Notes under the pieces: generated by a model | What the model was told of the DNA's origin: nothing | Database searches by the model: none | The model's input: the letters and a program-made list of their open reading frames with translations, nothing else | In this document: piece after piece, positions 1 through 9,154 of the stretch | Layout: each line of letters starts with the position of its first letter | Position numbering within the stretch: position 1 is the first letter of the stretch | Assembly: GCA_937902985.1 (NCBI GenBank) | Contig: CALFNG010000400.1 | Span: 1 to 64,000 of the forward strand | Length of the DNA stretch: 64,000 nucleotides | Direction of reading: 5' to 3' | Origin: an uncultured Myxococcales bacterium | Lineage (GTDB): Bacteria > Myxococcota_A > Polyangia > Polyangiales > Polyangiaceae | Translations under genes and position numbers: made by a program

Positions 1-806
1 GTGCCCCACCGGATCTCGAACTCGGCTTCGGTGAAGGGCGGAGCACATTTGTTCTTGACGATTTTTACACGCGTGCGGCCGCCGACCGGTTCATCGCCTA
101 CCTTCACCTGACCGATGCGCCGCACGTCGAACCGCATCGATGCGTAAAACTTCAACGCATTGCCGCCCGTGGTCGTCTCCGGCGACCCGAAGGTGACGCC
201 GATCTTCTGCCGGAGCTGATTGAGGAATACGAGCGACGTGCCTCCGCGGTAAGCCGCCGCGGTGAGCTTGCGGAGCGCCTGGCTCATGAGCCGCGCCTGG
301 AGACCCATGTGCGAATCGCCCATGTCGCCCTCGAGCTCCGCCTTGGGCGTCAGGGCGGCGACCGAATCGATGACCACGATATCGACGGCGCCCGAGCGAA
401 CGAGGATCTCGGTGATATCGAGCGCCTGCTCCCCCGTGTCGGGCTGCGACACGAGGAGCTTGTCGGTCTCGACGCCCAGGGCGCGCGCGTAGGCCACGTC
501 GAGAGCATGCTCGGCGTCGATGAACGCGGCCACACCACCGACCCGTTGCGCCTGCGCGATGGCGTGGAGCGCGAGCGTCGTCTTCCCGCTCGACTCCGGC
601 CCGTAAATCTCGACGATGCGACCTCGGGGAATGCCTCCGATGCCGGTCGCCAGGTCGAGCGCGAGCGACCCGGTGGAGATCGTCGCCACCGGCTCGGGAT
701 CTTCGTCATCGCCAAGCGTCATGACCGCTCCCTTTCCAAACTGTTTCTCGACCGCCGTCATCACGCCTTTGAGGGCGCGCATCTTGTCCGCGATTTGGTC
801 CATCAT
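1..806 (-). CDS. recA: RecA recombinase, 5' part (3' end outside window)
   Basis: RecA forms ATP-dependent filaments on single-stranded DNA, drives strand exchange and triggers LexA-type cleavage in the cytoplasm. About 268 codons are visible. The Walker A motif GPESSGKTT lies at about residues 69-77, the Walker B strand reads [12 protein letters not shown], and the L2-loop region reads [15 protein letters not shown], all classic RecA. The frame runs off the window edge inside the core domain, so about 75-90 C-terminal residues are missing here. Two adjacent ATG codons (806 and 803) are possible starts; a GGGAG-type site lies about 15 bases upstream. The ATP-binding core shows no disruption. 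Confidence 0.97.
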   Translation of the reverse strand, partial: MMDQIADKMRALKGVMTAVEKQFGKGAVMTLGDDEDPEPVATISTGSLALDLATGIGGIPRGRIVEIYGPESSGKTTLALHAIAQAQRVGGVAAFIDAEHALDVAYARALGVETDKLLVSQPDTGEQALDITEILVRSGAVDIVVIDSVAALTPKAELEGDMGDSHMGLQARLMSQALRKLTAAAYRGGTSLVFLNQLRQKIGVTFGSPETTTGGNALKFYASMRFDVRRIGQVKVGDEPVGGRTRVKIVKNKCAPPFTEAEFEIRWG

Positions 807-1003
807 GGTTCTCTCAGCTCCCTTCGGTCGATCCGTGACCGCGAAGGGAACGTCAGCGAGCGATGTGCCATGCGAGAGGCGGCCTTTCGCCGCTACAAAC
901 GGGCCGTGCGGCCGTCCAGCGCCCCCGGAGACATGACCGTGGACAGGGCGGCGCGGGCGGCCCCTTCGGTCGTGCCCGGGACGGCCGCTATGCTCGTGGG
1001 CCC

Positions 1004-1170
1004 ATGAGCGTCAGGTACCTCGGGTTCGGGTTCGCGGCTCTGCTCTCGGCGGGGTGCCATCACGACAGCGGCGTCGAGGCCTGGCGCCGAGCGCGCCGTG
1101 CGACGCGACGCAGCTGGGCGCCGTGCAGAAGGTGCCGTACACGGCCGACTACTACTTTTACGCTCCGTGA
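1004..1170 (+). pseudogene. decayed lipoprotein, frameshifted after the lipobox
   Basis: An ATG at 1004 starts a convincing lipoprotein signal ([18 protein letters not shown], lipobox LSAGC). The same frame then turns into arginine-rich nonsense. A more protein-like continuation (ATQLGAVQKVPYTADYYF) is in another frame and stops at 1170. I read this as a small secreted lipoprotein broken by a frameshift. No family is recognised. It sits between the recA promoter region and the quinone oxidoreductase, and the remaining bases to 1314 show no other gene. Confidence 0.4.
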
Positions 1171-1314
1171 CGCTCGACGCGGGCGCGCGGCCGCTCGACT
1201 AAGCGCCCCGGGCCCGCGTACTCGTACTCTTTCTGCCGCGAACTCGGCCGCGAACCTGCGAGCCGCCTGGATGCGGATGTTCGCTCGGCCGGCCCCATGC
1301 TAGCCGACGAGGTC

Positions 1315-2292
1315 ATGAAGGCCATTCGGGTTCATGCAGTCGGCGACGCGTCGGCCCTCTCGTTCGAAGACGTGCCGGACCCCACTGCGGGACCCGACGA
1401 CGTGGTCGTTCAGATCGAGGCCGCCGGCGTGAACTTCGTCGACGTACACCAACGGAACGGGCTCTACAAGGTGCCGACGCCCTTCACTCCCGGCTCCGAA
1501 GCGAGCGGGCGGGTCGTGAGCATCGGGCTCCGCGTCAGCGGCGTCGCGGTCGGCGACCGGGTGGCCTATACGGGGTCGCTCGGGGCGTATGCCGAGCTGG
1601 CCAGGGTGCCCGCGAACCGGGTCATGAAGGTCCCCGAAGGGCTCACGGCGAAGCAAGGGGCCGCCGCGATGATGCAGGGACTGACGGCCCACTATCTCGC
1701 GACGTCGACGTTCCCGCTGTCGAAGGGCGACCCGTGCGTCGTTCACGCGGCCGCCGGGGGCGTCGGCCTCCTCCTATGCCAGATCGCCAAGCTCCGCGGC
1801 GCGACGGTGATCGCCACGGTGTCGACCGAGGAGAAGGCGGCCCTCGCCCGCGACGCCGGCGCCGATCACGTGATCCTCTACGAGTCGGAGCCATTCGAAG
1901 CCGAAGTGAAGCGGCTGACGGGCGGCGTCGGCGCGAAGGTCATCTACGATGGCGTCGGCAAGACGACGTTCTCGAAGGACCTCGAGTGCCTGGCCCCGCG
2001 GGGCACCCTCGTGCTCTTCGGCCAGTCGAGCGGCCCCGTGCCCCCGTTCAACCCCACGATTCTCGCGGGCAGAGGGTCGCTCTACCTCACGCGGCCCACG
2101 CTGGTGAACTACGTCGCGAGCCGCGAAGAGCTCGTCGCTCGGGCGACCGATGTCTTCGGATGGATCCGCGACGGCAAGCTTCGTTTGCGCATCGCGCACG
2201 AGTTCCCCCTCTCGGAGGCCGCGGCGGCCCACCGAGCGCTCGAAGGACGCGGCACGACCGGGAAGCTTCTTTTAGTCCCCGACGGAGCGTAG
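1315..2292 (+). CDS. qor: quinone oxidoreductase (zinc-free MDR family)
   Basis: This is an NADPH:quinone reductase of the medium-chain dehydrogenase/reductase superfamily, about 325 residues, which is normal for the family. The N-terminal GroES-like domain reads MKAIRVHAVG and then VQIEAAGVNFVDVHQRNGLY. The nucleotide-binding fold carries AAAGGVGLLLCQIAKLRGA, with the AxxGxG loop typical of zinc-free quinone reductases. The C-terminus (TTGKLLLVPDG) matches the family end. The ATG at 1315 is preferred to one six codons upstream because GAGG lies just before it and homologues start MKAI. It is probably cytoplasmic and monocistronic; the next gene is convergent. Confidence 0.9.
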   Translation: MKAIRVHAVGDASALSFEDVPDPTAGPDDVVVQIEAAGVNFVDVHQRNGLYKVPTPFTPGSEASGRVVSIGLRVSGVAVGDRVAYTGSLGAYAELARVPANRVMKVPEGLTAKQGAAAMMQGLTAHYLATSTFPLSKGDPCVVHAAAGGVGLLLCQIAKLRGATVIATVSTEEKAALARDAGADHVILYESEPFEAEVKRLTGGVGAKVIYDGVGKTTFSKDLECLAPRGTLVLFGQSSGPVPPFNPTILAGRGSLYLTRPTLVNYVASREELVARATDVFGWIRDGKLRLRIAHEFPLSEAAAAHRALEGRGTTGKLLLVPDGA

Positions 2293-2334
2293 AGCCGCGC
2301 CGAAGCCGCGGGACCGGCAGAACGCGCTCGCGAG

Positions 2335-2868
2335 TCAGTTGACGAAGAAGCTCTTCGAGAGGTTCACGTCGCCCCCCTCGAAGGTCGGGACCATGGTCGC
2401 TTCGACCTGATCGCCGATGCACTCCAGGGCCTCGGGCGGAGGCGCGACCGGGGTCTCGACCGCAGCGCGGACGACGCGGCCCGTGCCGCGAAACGTGAGA
2501 TGCATGTGCACGTACCCGGCCGGGAGACCCTGGCCGCGGCACGGATTGAGATCGATGTGGCCCAGCGCTCCGAGCCCCGCCCCGAGGCGGAAGAGCACGG
2601 GCTCGTGCTGATTGACGTGAAGACTCGACCACACGAGGGTCGCGGGAACGGCGGGCGGCGGAGGCGCCTCGTTCGCATCGTCGTCGTCCCCTCCGATGAC
2701 CACGTCGCGCGTGACGGTCGTTTCGGGGGCCGCCGGCGGGGTCGGGTCGAACTCGACCTCGTTCGTGTCTTGCGGATGCACGCACCCGGCAGTGAGCGCC
2801 GCGACGCCGACCGCAACGAGACGCGCAACGAGACCGAGGCGGCCGAGCGATGCTCTCCCCACGCACAT
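2335..2868 (-). CDS. lipoprotein with AgmX/PglI-like C-terminal domain
   Basis: A predicted lipoprotein with signal GLVARLVAVGVAALTAGC (lipobox LTAGC), then an acidic and proline-rich linker (GGDDDDANEAPPPP). The C-terminal half has two spaced cysteines around a beta-rich segment (NPCRGQGLPAGYVHMHLTF, later ECIGDQVEATMVPTFEGG). This pattern occurs in the C-terminal domain of myxobacterial AgmX/PglI gliding-related proteins and TonB-like proteins; the link is a family resemblance only. A GTG at 2910 would add 14 residues. The chosen ATG at 2868 gives a normal 29-residue signal. It is convergent with the quinone reductase. Confidence 0.65.
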   Translation of the reverse strand: MCVGRASLGRLGLVARLVAVGVAALTAGCVHPQDTNEVEFDPTPPAAPETTVTRDVVIGGDDDDANEAPPPPAVPATLVWSSLHVNQHEPVLFRLGAGLGALGHIDLNPCRGQGLPAGYVHMHLTFRGTGRVVRAAVETPVAPPPEALECIGDQVEATMVPTFEGGDVNLSKSFFVN

Positions 2869-2965
2869 GGTGTTAGCAGTCGAATGGCCAGCGCGGTAGG
2901 CGATTGTCACGAAGGGGGCGGCCGCCCGGACAGGCCGCCAGGGCCGCCCTCCCTCGCTCGCGTGT

Positions 2966-4516
2966 TCACGCGGCTATCGGGCGGAAGCCTCGATCGAGCA
3001 CCCGAAGGCCGATGGCCTCGGCGACGTGCGCGGGCGACGGAGCCGTGGCCCCCTCGAGGTCCGCGATCGTCCTCGCGACGCGGAGCACCTTGCCATAGGC
3101 GCGCGCGGAGAGCGCCAGCCGCTCCATGGCCGCAGAGAGCAACCGCGCCCCGCCGGCGCACAGGCCGGCGACGCGCTCGAGATCGCGCGAAGCGAGCGAC
3201 GCGTTCGTGCCCCTCGAGACTTCGCCCCGCACGAGGCGGTCGTGCTGGACCGACCGGGCCCCCTCGACGCGCGCGCGGACCGCTGCGCTCTGCTCGCCTC
3301 GCTGGGAGCTCTGGAGTGCGGCGACTTCGACCGGGGGCAAGACGACGTGCACATCGATGCGATCGAGCAGCGGACCGCTCATCTTCGCGCGATAGGCGCG
3401 GACCCGCTCCATGGAGCACGCGCACCGCCCGCTGCCGTCGCCGAGCCAGCCGCAGTAGCAAGGGTTCAGCGCGCAGACGAGCAGCACCCGCGCGGGGAAC
3501 GTGGCCTTGGCGTTCGCGCGCGAGATCGTGACGACCCCGTCTTCGAGCGGCTGGCGCAGGGCTTCGAGCGCCGAGCGACGAAACTCGGCGAGCTCGTCGA
3601 GAAAGAGGACTCCGTGGTGCGCGAGGCTCACTTCGCCGGGCCGCGGGCCATCGCCTCCGCCGACGAGGCCGATCTCGCTGACCGTGTGGTGCGGAGCGCG
3701 AAAGGGCCGCGCCCGCGAGAGCCCGCGGCGCGCCGAGAGGAGCCCGGCGACGCTGTGAATGGCGGTCACTTCAAGCGCCTCGTCCGTCGACAGCAGAGGG
3801 AGGAGCGCGGGCAGGCGCCTGGCCAGCATGGTCTTCCCTGCCCCCGGCGGCCCAATCATCGCGAGGTTGTGGCCGCCGGCCGCCGCGATCTCGAGCGCGC
3901 GCCGCGCGGTCGACTGGCCTCGAACGTCGCCGAGATCGTCGGCGAGATCGGATGTCGGTTCGTCGGGCGAGACCTCTGGTGAAGGCTGCGCGACAGGCAG
4001 GTTGCCGCGGCCACCGAGCGCGTCGAGCAGCTCCTGGAGCGAGCCGGCGGTTCGAACGTCGACCCCCTCGACGAGCGCCGCCTCGGCGGCGTTGGCGCGC
4101 GAGACCACCGCGCGCTTCACGCCGCGCCGCCGCGCCCCGAGGAGCTGCGGGAGGACGCCTCGAATCGGTTGCACGGTTCCCGCGAGGGAGAGCTCGCCGA
4201 GGAAGAGCACCCCGGCGACGGCGCTGACGGGCGCCGCTCCGAGCGCGGCCAGCACCGCAGCGGCGATGGCTAGATCGAAGCCGCTCCCGGTCTTCTTCAT
4301 GTCGCCCGGGGCGAGATTGACCACGATGCGGCACTCGCCGATGTCGACCCCGAGGTGCGCGAGCGCGCTCTTCACCCGGACCCGGCTCTCGCGAACGGCC
4401 GCCTCGGCGAGCCCGACGAGCTCGAAGAACGGCGGGCCGCGGGTGGCCTCGACCTCGACCCGAACGGGATGCGCGTGAAGACCGACGAGCGTGGCGCTTA
4501 GGGCGGTAGCGAACAT
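2966..4516 (-). CDS. comM: YifB/ComM-family AAA ATPase (Mg-chelatase-like)
   Basis: ComM is a hexameric helicase that promotes branch migration during natural transformation. At 516 residues the length fits. The N-terminal Lon-like fold begins MFATALSATLVGLHAHPVRV and contains LVGLAEAAVRESRVRVKSAL and NLAPGDMKKTGSGFDLAIA. The AAA core has Walker A (IGPPGAGKTMLARRLP), Walker B (GVLFLDELAEF) and a cysteine cluster (CALNPCYCGWLGDGSGRC) seen in the family. The C-terminal helical domain ends near AEAIGLRVLDRGF. A ComEA-like protein lies elsewhere in this window, so a competence role is plausible, but no full uptake operon is present. Confidence 0.94.
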   Translation of the reverse strand: MFATALSATLVGLHAHPVRVEVEATRGPPFFELVGLAEAAVRESRVRVKSALAHLGVDIGECRIVVNLAPGDMKKTGSGFDLAIAAAVLAALGAAPVSAVAGVLFLGELSLAGTVQPIRGVLPQLLGARRRGVKRAVVSRANAAEAALVEGVDVRTAGSLQELLDALGGRGNLPVAQPSPEVSPDEPTSDLADDLGDVRGQSTARRALEIAAAGGHNLAMIGPPGAGKTMLARRLPALLPLLSTDEALEVTAIHSVAGLLSARRGLSRARPFRAPHHTVSEIGLVGGGDGPRPGEVSLAHHGVLFLDELAEFRRSALEALRQPLEDGVVTISRANAKATFPARVLLVCALNPCYCGWLGDGSGRCACSMERVRAYRAKMSGPLLDRIDVHVVLPPVEVAALQSSQRGEQSAAVRARVEGARSVQHDRLVRGEVSRGTNASLASRDLERVAGLCAGGARLLSAAMERLALSARAYGKVLRVARTIADLEGATAPSPAHVAEAIGLRVLDRGFRPIAA

Positions 4517-4645
4517 GATCGTGTCGCACCCCAGCGAGACGCATGCCCGACCGCGCTACGCCCATCGCGTGGGCGAATCGAGCACCGAGACCGTCCGCCG
4601 ACGGCGCGCGCATGTCCGCGGACACCCGCGCGACCCTCACGCGAC

Positions 4646-4684
4646 GAGCCTCCCGTTCGAGCCTCCCGTTCGAGCCTCCCGTTC
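4646..4684 (+). repeat. 13-bp tandem repeat, three copies
   Basis: The unit GAGCCTCCCGTTC is repeated three times without mismatch at 4646-4658, 4659-4671 and 4672-4684. The last copy runs into the stop codon of the cysteine-rich remnant on the minus strand. It looks like slippage duplication in the spacer between comM and that remnant. The unit is not a multiple of three. Confidence 0.9.
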
Positions 4685-4917
4685 AAAGCGCCGAGCAGAA
4701 GCCGTTCTGGGCGCAGAAGTGAACCTCGCTCCCGTTGCACTCCTGGTCGATGCAAGAGCCGCCGGCGCACTCCGAGCCGGTCCTGCAAAGCTGGCACTGG
4801 CCGCCCGTCGCGCAGAGCGGCAGCGCCGCCGGGCACGCGCCCGCATGGCACGCGGTGGTGAGCGTCGACCCCTGGAGATCGTAACCCGACTGGTAGCGAA
4901 CGACGACGGCCGTTTCC
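4683..4917 (-). pseudogene. remnant of a cysteine-rich secreted protein
   Basis: One minus-strand frame reads as a typical cysteine-rich secreted module (for example CQLCRTGSECAGGSC and NGSEVHFCAQNGFCSAL) and ends at the TGA at 4683-4685. The same frame has an in-frame TGA just upstream, at about 4918, and no usable start or signal sequence. Only the C-terminal 75 or so residues therefore survive. It resembles the other cysteine-rich lipoproteins of this window. No specific family is assigned. A one-base error upstream is the alternative explanation. Confidence 0.5.
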
Positions 4918-4976
4918 CTTCACGGAACATAGCGGCGGGCGCGTAACTTCCCAGGACGCGGACGGCTGCGCCGCCG

Positions 4977-6596
4977 CTAGACGCGACTCAGCTCACGGGC
5001 AAAGACGTAGGCGACGATGACCATTCCGAACATACCTTCGAGGAGGGCCATCGCCGCGTGACCCGGCCCGACCAGCGCGCTCGCGTAGACGAAGCTCGTC
5101 CCGGCGACCGCGGCGAGGCCGACGAGGAACCACCGCGCGAGCGGGCCTTCTCGCCCCGGCAAGCCGCGAATGACGTCGACGAAGCGGCGCGTCAGCAGCA
5201 CGAAGACGAACATCGACAGGAAAGAGCTGTCGGCCGAGCCGGTCGAGAGAAAGAAATCGTAGAGGCCGTGAGCGACGACGACGAGCACGAGGGTACGCGA
5301 CAGATCCCCCGCCCGGACCTCGCGACCTCGAACGGCGTCGTCGATCGCCACGGCGACCAGGCCCGTGGTGCTGATGTGCAAGAAGTTGGCGGTCAGGAAG
5401 CGGGAGAGGGCGGTCGACAGGCCCATGTGGAAATAGTTGACGTTCTCCTCGGCCGCGAAGCCCAGCCCGACCAGCGCCCCGCAGGCGAGCGACTCGCGGC
5501 GGCTTCCCCAGCGGCGCAAGACAGGGACGAGGGGCAAGAAGAGCAGCGCCTTCGACAGCTCTTCCCGGACGCCCACGCCGACGACGAAGTAGATGAGGTC
5601 GAGGAGCGCGACCCCCTTTTCGGCGAGCGAGAGCACGCGCTGCTCGACGATCGCCAGCGCCATCGTGACGTAGGTGCTCGCGATGCCGAGTACGAACGCG
5701 ACGAAAAAGAGCGGCACGCGCGCGCGGGGTCGCTCGCCCACCCGCCCGATGAGGGCGCAGAGCGCGAACCAGACGAGCGCGGACACCGCCGCGAGCATCA
5801 GGATCGGGAGAGTCGCTCCTTCGTATTGCGACGGGAAGAACCAGCGGACGACGGCTCCCCAGTCGCGGCGTCGCAGCGCGTCTTGCATCCGCACGCCGGC
5901 GCCGACCTGGTGAGCGAAGCGCGGATGGGAGAGGGCCTCGGCGAGCCGGGGCCACGCGTCGGCGTCGATCCATTGCTGGCAGGCAGCGTTGGCGTCTCCG
6001 TGCCGGTCGTCGAACGCCGTGGCTTCGCGGGCGAACCACTCGGCGGCCTTCTCGTTGTCGTCTTCGTGGCGGGCTTCACGGCCCAGGAGATGGTTGGCCC
6101 ACGGGAGCGGGGGTTCGGCGCTCGCGGCCGCGAGCACGGCGGCCTCTTCGCCTTCCCTCGGTTGATCCAAGAGGACGCTCAGCCACCACCGACTGAGGAG
6201 CGCGATGCCGGCCGGGAGATCCGGGGCGGACACGACGTCTTCGACCGGGGCATCGAGCGTGGCAGGCGACGGCGCGGGCGAAGCCGGCGGGAGAGCCCCG
6301 GGAGCGCCCGGCCGATCCGAAGTGGCCTCGGCCACCAGCGCGGCGTGGTTGTCGAGGAGTTCGATGATCACGGGCAGCGAGGCGGGGCGCTGGCGAGCGA
6401 GTTCGAGGTACGCCTGCTCGGCGTCTGCGAACTGCGCGCTCCGCGTGAGCGCGCGTGCGCGATCGAGCGGCCCGCCCGATCGCCGCGCGAGCGGAGCGAC
6501 GAGCACCCCCGCGAGCGCGCACACCGCGAGGACGAGCAGAATGGTCGGCGTGGCGCCCCGGATGCGCGGATCGAGTTTCATCATGGTCGTGGGCAT
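4977..6596 (-). CDS. PrsW-type intramembrane metalloprotease
   Basis: A polytopic membrane protein of 539 residues. The first hydrophobic segment (PTILLVLAVCALAGVLVAPL) is followed by a soluble, TPR-like region of about 200 residues, then a cluster of membrane segments with the PrsW protease signature: VREELSKALLFLPL (EExxK), GFAAEENVNYFHMG (FxxEE) and VVAHGLYDFF (HxxxD). In Bacillus, PrsW performs site-1 cleavage of an anti-sigma factor. The target here is unknown; none of the neighbours is an anti-sigma factor. The start at 6596 (a second ATG is at 6584) lies only 3 bp from a 12-bp tandem repeat array. Confidence 0.85.
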   Translation of the reverse strand: MPTTMMKLDPRIRGATPTILLVLAVCALAGVLVAPLARRSGGPLDRARALTRSAQFADAEQAYLELARQRPASLPVIIELLDNHAALVAEATSDRPGAPGALPPASPAPSPATLDAPVEDVVSAPDLPAGIALLSRWWLSVLLDQPREGEEAAVLAAASAEPPLPWANHLLGREARHEDDNEKAAEWFAREATAFDDRHGDANAACQQWIDADAWPRLAEALSHPRFAHQVGAGVRMQDALRRRDWGAVVRWFFPSQYEGATLPILMLAAVSALVWFALCALIGRVGERPRARVPLFFVAFVLGIASTYVTMALAIVEQRVLSLAEKGVALLDLIYFVVGVGVREELSKALLFLPLVPVLRRWGSRRESLACGALVGLGFAAEENVNYFHMGLSTALSRFLTANFLHISTTGLVAVAIDDAVRGREVRAGDLSRTLVLVVVAHGLYDFFLSTGSADSSFLSMFVFVLLTRRFVDVIRGLPGREGPLARWFLVGLAAVAGTSFVYASALVGPGHAAMALLEGMFGMVIVAYVFARELSRV

Positions 6597-6599
6597 CGC

Positions 6600-6646
6600 G
6601 TGGGGCCGACCGTGGGGCCGACCGTGGGGCCGACCGTGGGGCCGAT
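6600..6646. repeat. 12-bp tandem repeat, about 3.9 copies, in a divergent promoter region
   Basis: The unit GTGGGGCCGACC is repeated three times exactly (6600-6635) with a partial fourth copy ending near 6646. A shorter duplication of TCTCGATTGT follows to about 6668. The array fills the leader between the start of the PrsW-like gene (minus) and the plus-strand cysteine-rich lipoprotein, so copy-number changes could alter promoter spacing for either gene. Confidence 0.9.
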
Positions 6647-6765
6647 GGTCTCGATTGTTCTCGATTGTGTCACTTTACCTAGAGAGCGAACTCGGGTCTC
6701 ATCGAGGCATAGGCGGGGGTTGGCCCACAGTTCTTCCGGAGACCCACGAGGTCATACTGCCCTTC

Positions 6766-7638
6766 TTGTCACGGATCGCACGGCTGATTCGCGGCGCCTC
6801 CTCCTCCTGGAGAGCACGCGCCCGGACCGCATTCGCTGCGCTCGTCGCCCTGGTCGGGCTTGGCGGCGGAGGGTGCCGCGCGAAGCCGGCGCCCGGGGAG
6901 AACTGCCGTGTGGCCGACCAGATGGTGTGCTCCGCGCACGATCGCGCGCTCGTGTGCGAGTCGACAGCGACCCCCGCGAGCGCCGATTCGTCGGGCAGCG
7001 CGGCGAACGGAAGCGCGGCGACCGCCACGAGCGCGCCCGCACGAACCTGGCTCGACGTCGCGTGCAAGGGTACGCACGGGTGCACCCGAAGCGGTGACGA
7101 CGACGTGTGCGACGACACGCTGGCAACGGCCGGCGACTCGTGTCCGCGAAGCCCGCCGCTCGACTACGCTTGCACGACCAGCCACGCCGACGCGCTCGTC
7201 TGCAAGGACGGTCGCTTCGAGCTCTGGCGGCGTTGCCGGGGCCCGCAAGGGTGTCGTGTGATCGACGGCCGAAACGTCCACTGTGACACGTCGCTCGGCG
7301 AACCCGACGATCCTTGTGAGCGCGCCGGCACGTTCGCGTGCTCCGTCGACGGAAAGGCGATGCTCGAGTGCGACGGCAAGGTCCTCGTTCCCGCGTCGTC
7401 GTGCCGCGGTCCGAAGGCCTGCTTCTTCGCGCCGGGCGAACCGGGCGCCGAGCCGCACAACATCGATTGCGACGACGGCGTCGCCCGCGAGGGCGACCCC
7501 TGCATCCAGACCAAGAGGATCACCTGCGCCGCGGACCACAAAGCCGAGCTGGCGTGCGACGGGCATCAGTACAAGATGAAACGTGAGTGCCGGCGGAGCG
7601 ATTGCCGCGTCGACGGCACCGAGCTCTTTTGCGACTAG
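6766..7638 (+). CDS. cysteine-rich lipoprotein with four internal repeats
   Basis: The reading frame has an arginine-rich n-region, a hydrophobic stretch (AFAALVALVGLGGGGC) and a lipobox-like end, so a secreted lipoprotein is predicted. After a Ser/Ala linker come about four copies of a roughly 50-60 residue module, each with CDG or CKDG, CRGPxxC and a terminal CD (for example VCKDGRFELWRRCRGPQGC). No ATG lies at the right place: a TTG at 6766 is the closest usable start, and CTG 6757 is another candidate. The frame is open for 550 bp further upstream, but that part overlaps the PrsW-like gene on the other strand. Function unknown; a cell-surface binding role is a guess. Confidence 0.7.
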   Translation: MSRIARLIRGASSSWRARARTAFAALVALVGLGGGGCRAKPAPGENCRVADQMVCSAHDRALVCESTATPASADSSGSAANGSAATATSAPARTWLDVACKGTHGCTRSGDDDVCDDTLATAGDSCPRSPPLDYACTTSHADALVCKDGRFELWRRCRGPQGCRVIDGRNVHCDTSLGEPDDPCERAGTFACSVDGKAMLECDGKVLVPASSCRGPKACFFAPGEPGAEPHNIDCDDGVAREGDPCIQTKRITCAADHKAELACDGHQYKMKRECRRSDCRVDGTELFCD

Positions 7639-7647
7639 GTCTCTGGG

Positions 7648-7690
7648 GAGAAACCGCAAAGACGCCGAGGCGCGAAGGTTCTTGGGGTGC
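7648..7690 (+). repeat. half copy of the dispersed inverted-repeat element (element A)
   Basis: The stretch begins GAGAAACCGCAAAGACGCCG and continues with GAGGCGCGAAGG. It closely matches the left arm of the complete element at 39614-39807. The matching right arm is not present. It sits between two convergent stop codons, 22 bp beyond the stop of the downstream kinase. Confidence 0.6.
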
Positions 7691-7711
7691 GTGAAGAATG
7701 AACGCTCGCCT

Positions 7712-9154
7712 TCACTGGTGAGGAATGAGGTTCGTGAACCAGGCCGCGGCGCCCGCGACGAGGAGCAAGAGCACCACCAGGACACCGACCTTCTGGCCAT
7801 TCTTCTTGTCGGGTCCCGCGAGCGCCAGGGGGGCCGGGAGGGGCAAGGGCGCAGTGACCGGAGGCGCGACCACGGGCGCCATGGCCGACGCGCCGGTCAC
7901 GCGCGAAACGCGGGGCGACGAGGGCGCGGGCGGTGACGGCACCGGCTCGTCGTCTTCCAGGGCGGCGAGGTTGCCCGCCGTGATGTCCATCGGCAGCGTC
8001 GGGCGCGTGGAATCGGACTCGGTCTTGTGACCGACGGAGATCTCGTCGATCCAAGACCCGACGTTGACCATCGACCCGGTCACCTCGGGCGGATTGAGCG
8101 ACCCGGTGATGGTCGACGTATCGATCGGCTTCGAGGCCGTGGGCGCGTTGTTGTCGTCGGTCAGCGACGTGAACTCGAGGAGCGCCTCTTCGATCAACTT
8201 GTCGATGATGCTCGCCTGCATCGGGCGGTGGCGCGAGCGCTCTTTCAGGGCGCCTTGCACCAGCGTCGCGATGTCGAAGGTGCTTACCGGCACGCCGAAC
8301 TTGAACAGGAACTTCGACAGGTCGCGCCCGAGATCGCGCGCGTTCCGGTAACGGTGCGCCGGCTCGCGCGCGAGCGCCTTGTTCAAGATGCGTTCGAGCT
8401 CGGGCGGCACCTTCTTGTTGATCTGCGAGATGCTCGGCACCACTGCGGCCTGCACCTTCTTCACGGTCTGGAAGTCGGTGTCGCCGAGAAAGAGCCGCTG
8501 GCCCGCGAGGAGCTCCCAGAGGATGATGCCGACCGCGAAGATGTCGGTCCGGGCGTCGACCTCTTGGCCCATCGCCGCTTCGGGTGCGAGGTACGAGAAC
8601 TTGCCCTTGATGATCCCCGGCTCGCTCTTCTCGAGCTGGCTGTTGGCCTTCGCGAGGCCGAAGTCCACGATCTTGATCTCGCCGTGCTTCGTGATGAGCA
8701 CGTTGGGCGGCGACATGTCGCGGTGCACGATGTAGAGCGGCACCCCGTTCGGGTCGGTGAGCTCGTGCGCGTACGCGAGGCCTTTGCAGATCTCGAGCGA
8801 GATGTAGACGGCCGCTTCGACGGGAAAGTCTTTCCCGATCTTCTTGATGTGCTCGATGATCGCCTTGAGGTTCGCGCCGTCGACGAACTCCATGACGATG
8901 AAGAACGCGCTGTCGCCGACCCCGATGTCGAACACCTGGACACAGTTCGAGTGCGTGAGCTGCGCCGAGAGGCGCGCCTCGTCGAGGAACATCGAGATGA
9001 ATTTTTTCTTCGACGACAGGTGCGGGAGGACGCGCTTGATCGCCACCTGCTTCCGGAACCCCTGCAGGCCCTCGCTCTCGGCCCGGAAGACCTCTGCCAT
9101 GCCGCCCGACTCGAGCTTCTCGACGACGCGATACCGTTGGTGGCTGTCGGACAT
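7712..9154 (-). CDS. membrane-anchored Ser/Thr protein kinase
   Basis: A Hanks-type kinase of 480 residues. The start ATG at 9154 (MSDSHQRYRVVEKLESGG) has AAGG upstream; an upstream extension in the same frame is arginine-rich and rejected. The glycine loop reads LESGGMAEVF, so the first glycine is Glu. The Lys in VAIKRVLPHL, the catalytic loop HRDMSPPNVL and DFGLAK are intact. The alanine/proline-rich linker leads to one C-terminal membrane helix (VGVLVVLLLLVAGAAAWF), so the kinase domain faces the cytoplasm and only about 8 residues lie outside. Substrate unknown. The divergent neighbour is the YbjN/porin/cytochrome operon. Confidence 0.93.
   Translation of the reverse strand: MSDSHQRYRVVEKLESGGMAEVFRAESEGLQGFRKQVAIKRVLPHLSSKKKFISMFLDEARLSAQLTHSNCVQVFDIGVGDSAFFIVMEFVDGANLKAIIEHIKKIGKDFPVEAAVYISLEICKGLAYAHELTDPNGVPLYIVHRDMSPPNVLITKHGEIKIVDFGLAKANSQLEKSEPGIIKGKFSYLAPEAAMGQEVDARTDIFAVGIILWELLAGQRLFLGDTDFQTVKKVQAAVVPSISQINKKVPPELERILNKALAREPAHRYRNARDLGRDLSKFLFKFGVPVSTFDIATLVQGALKERSRHRPMQASIIDKLIEEALLEFTSLTDDNNAPTASKPIDTSTITGSLNPPEVTGSMVNVGSWIDEISVGHKTESDSTRPTLPMDITAGNLAALEDDEPVPSPPAPSSPRVSRVTGASAMAPVVAPPVTAPLPLPAPLALAGPDKKNGQKVGVLVVLLLLVAGAAAWFTNLIPHQ

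Noticed and set aside
5058-7097. A 679-codon open frame on the plus strand across the PrsW-like gene
   Set aside because: It is a high-GC shadow: arginine- and glutamate-rich with no domain, while the minus-strand frame has clear PrsW motifs and membrane segments.
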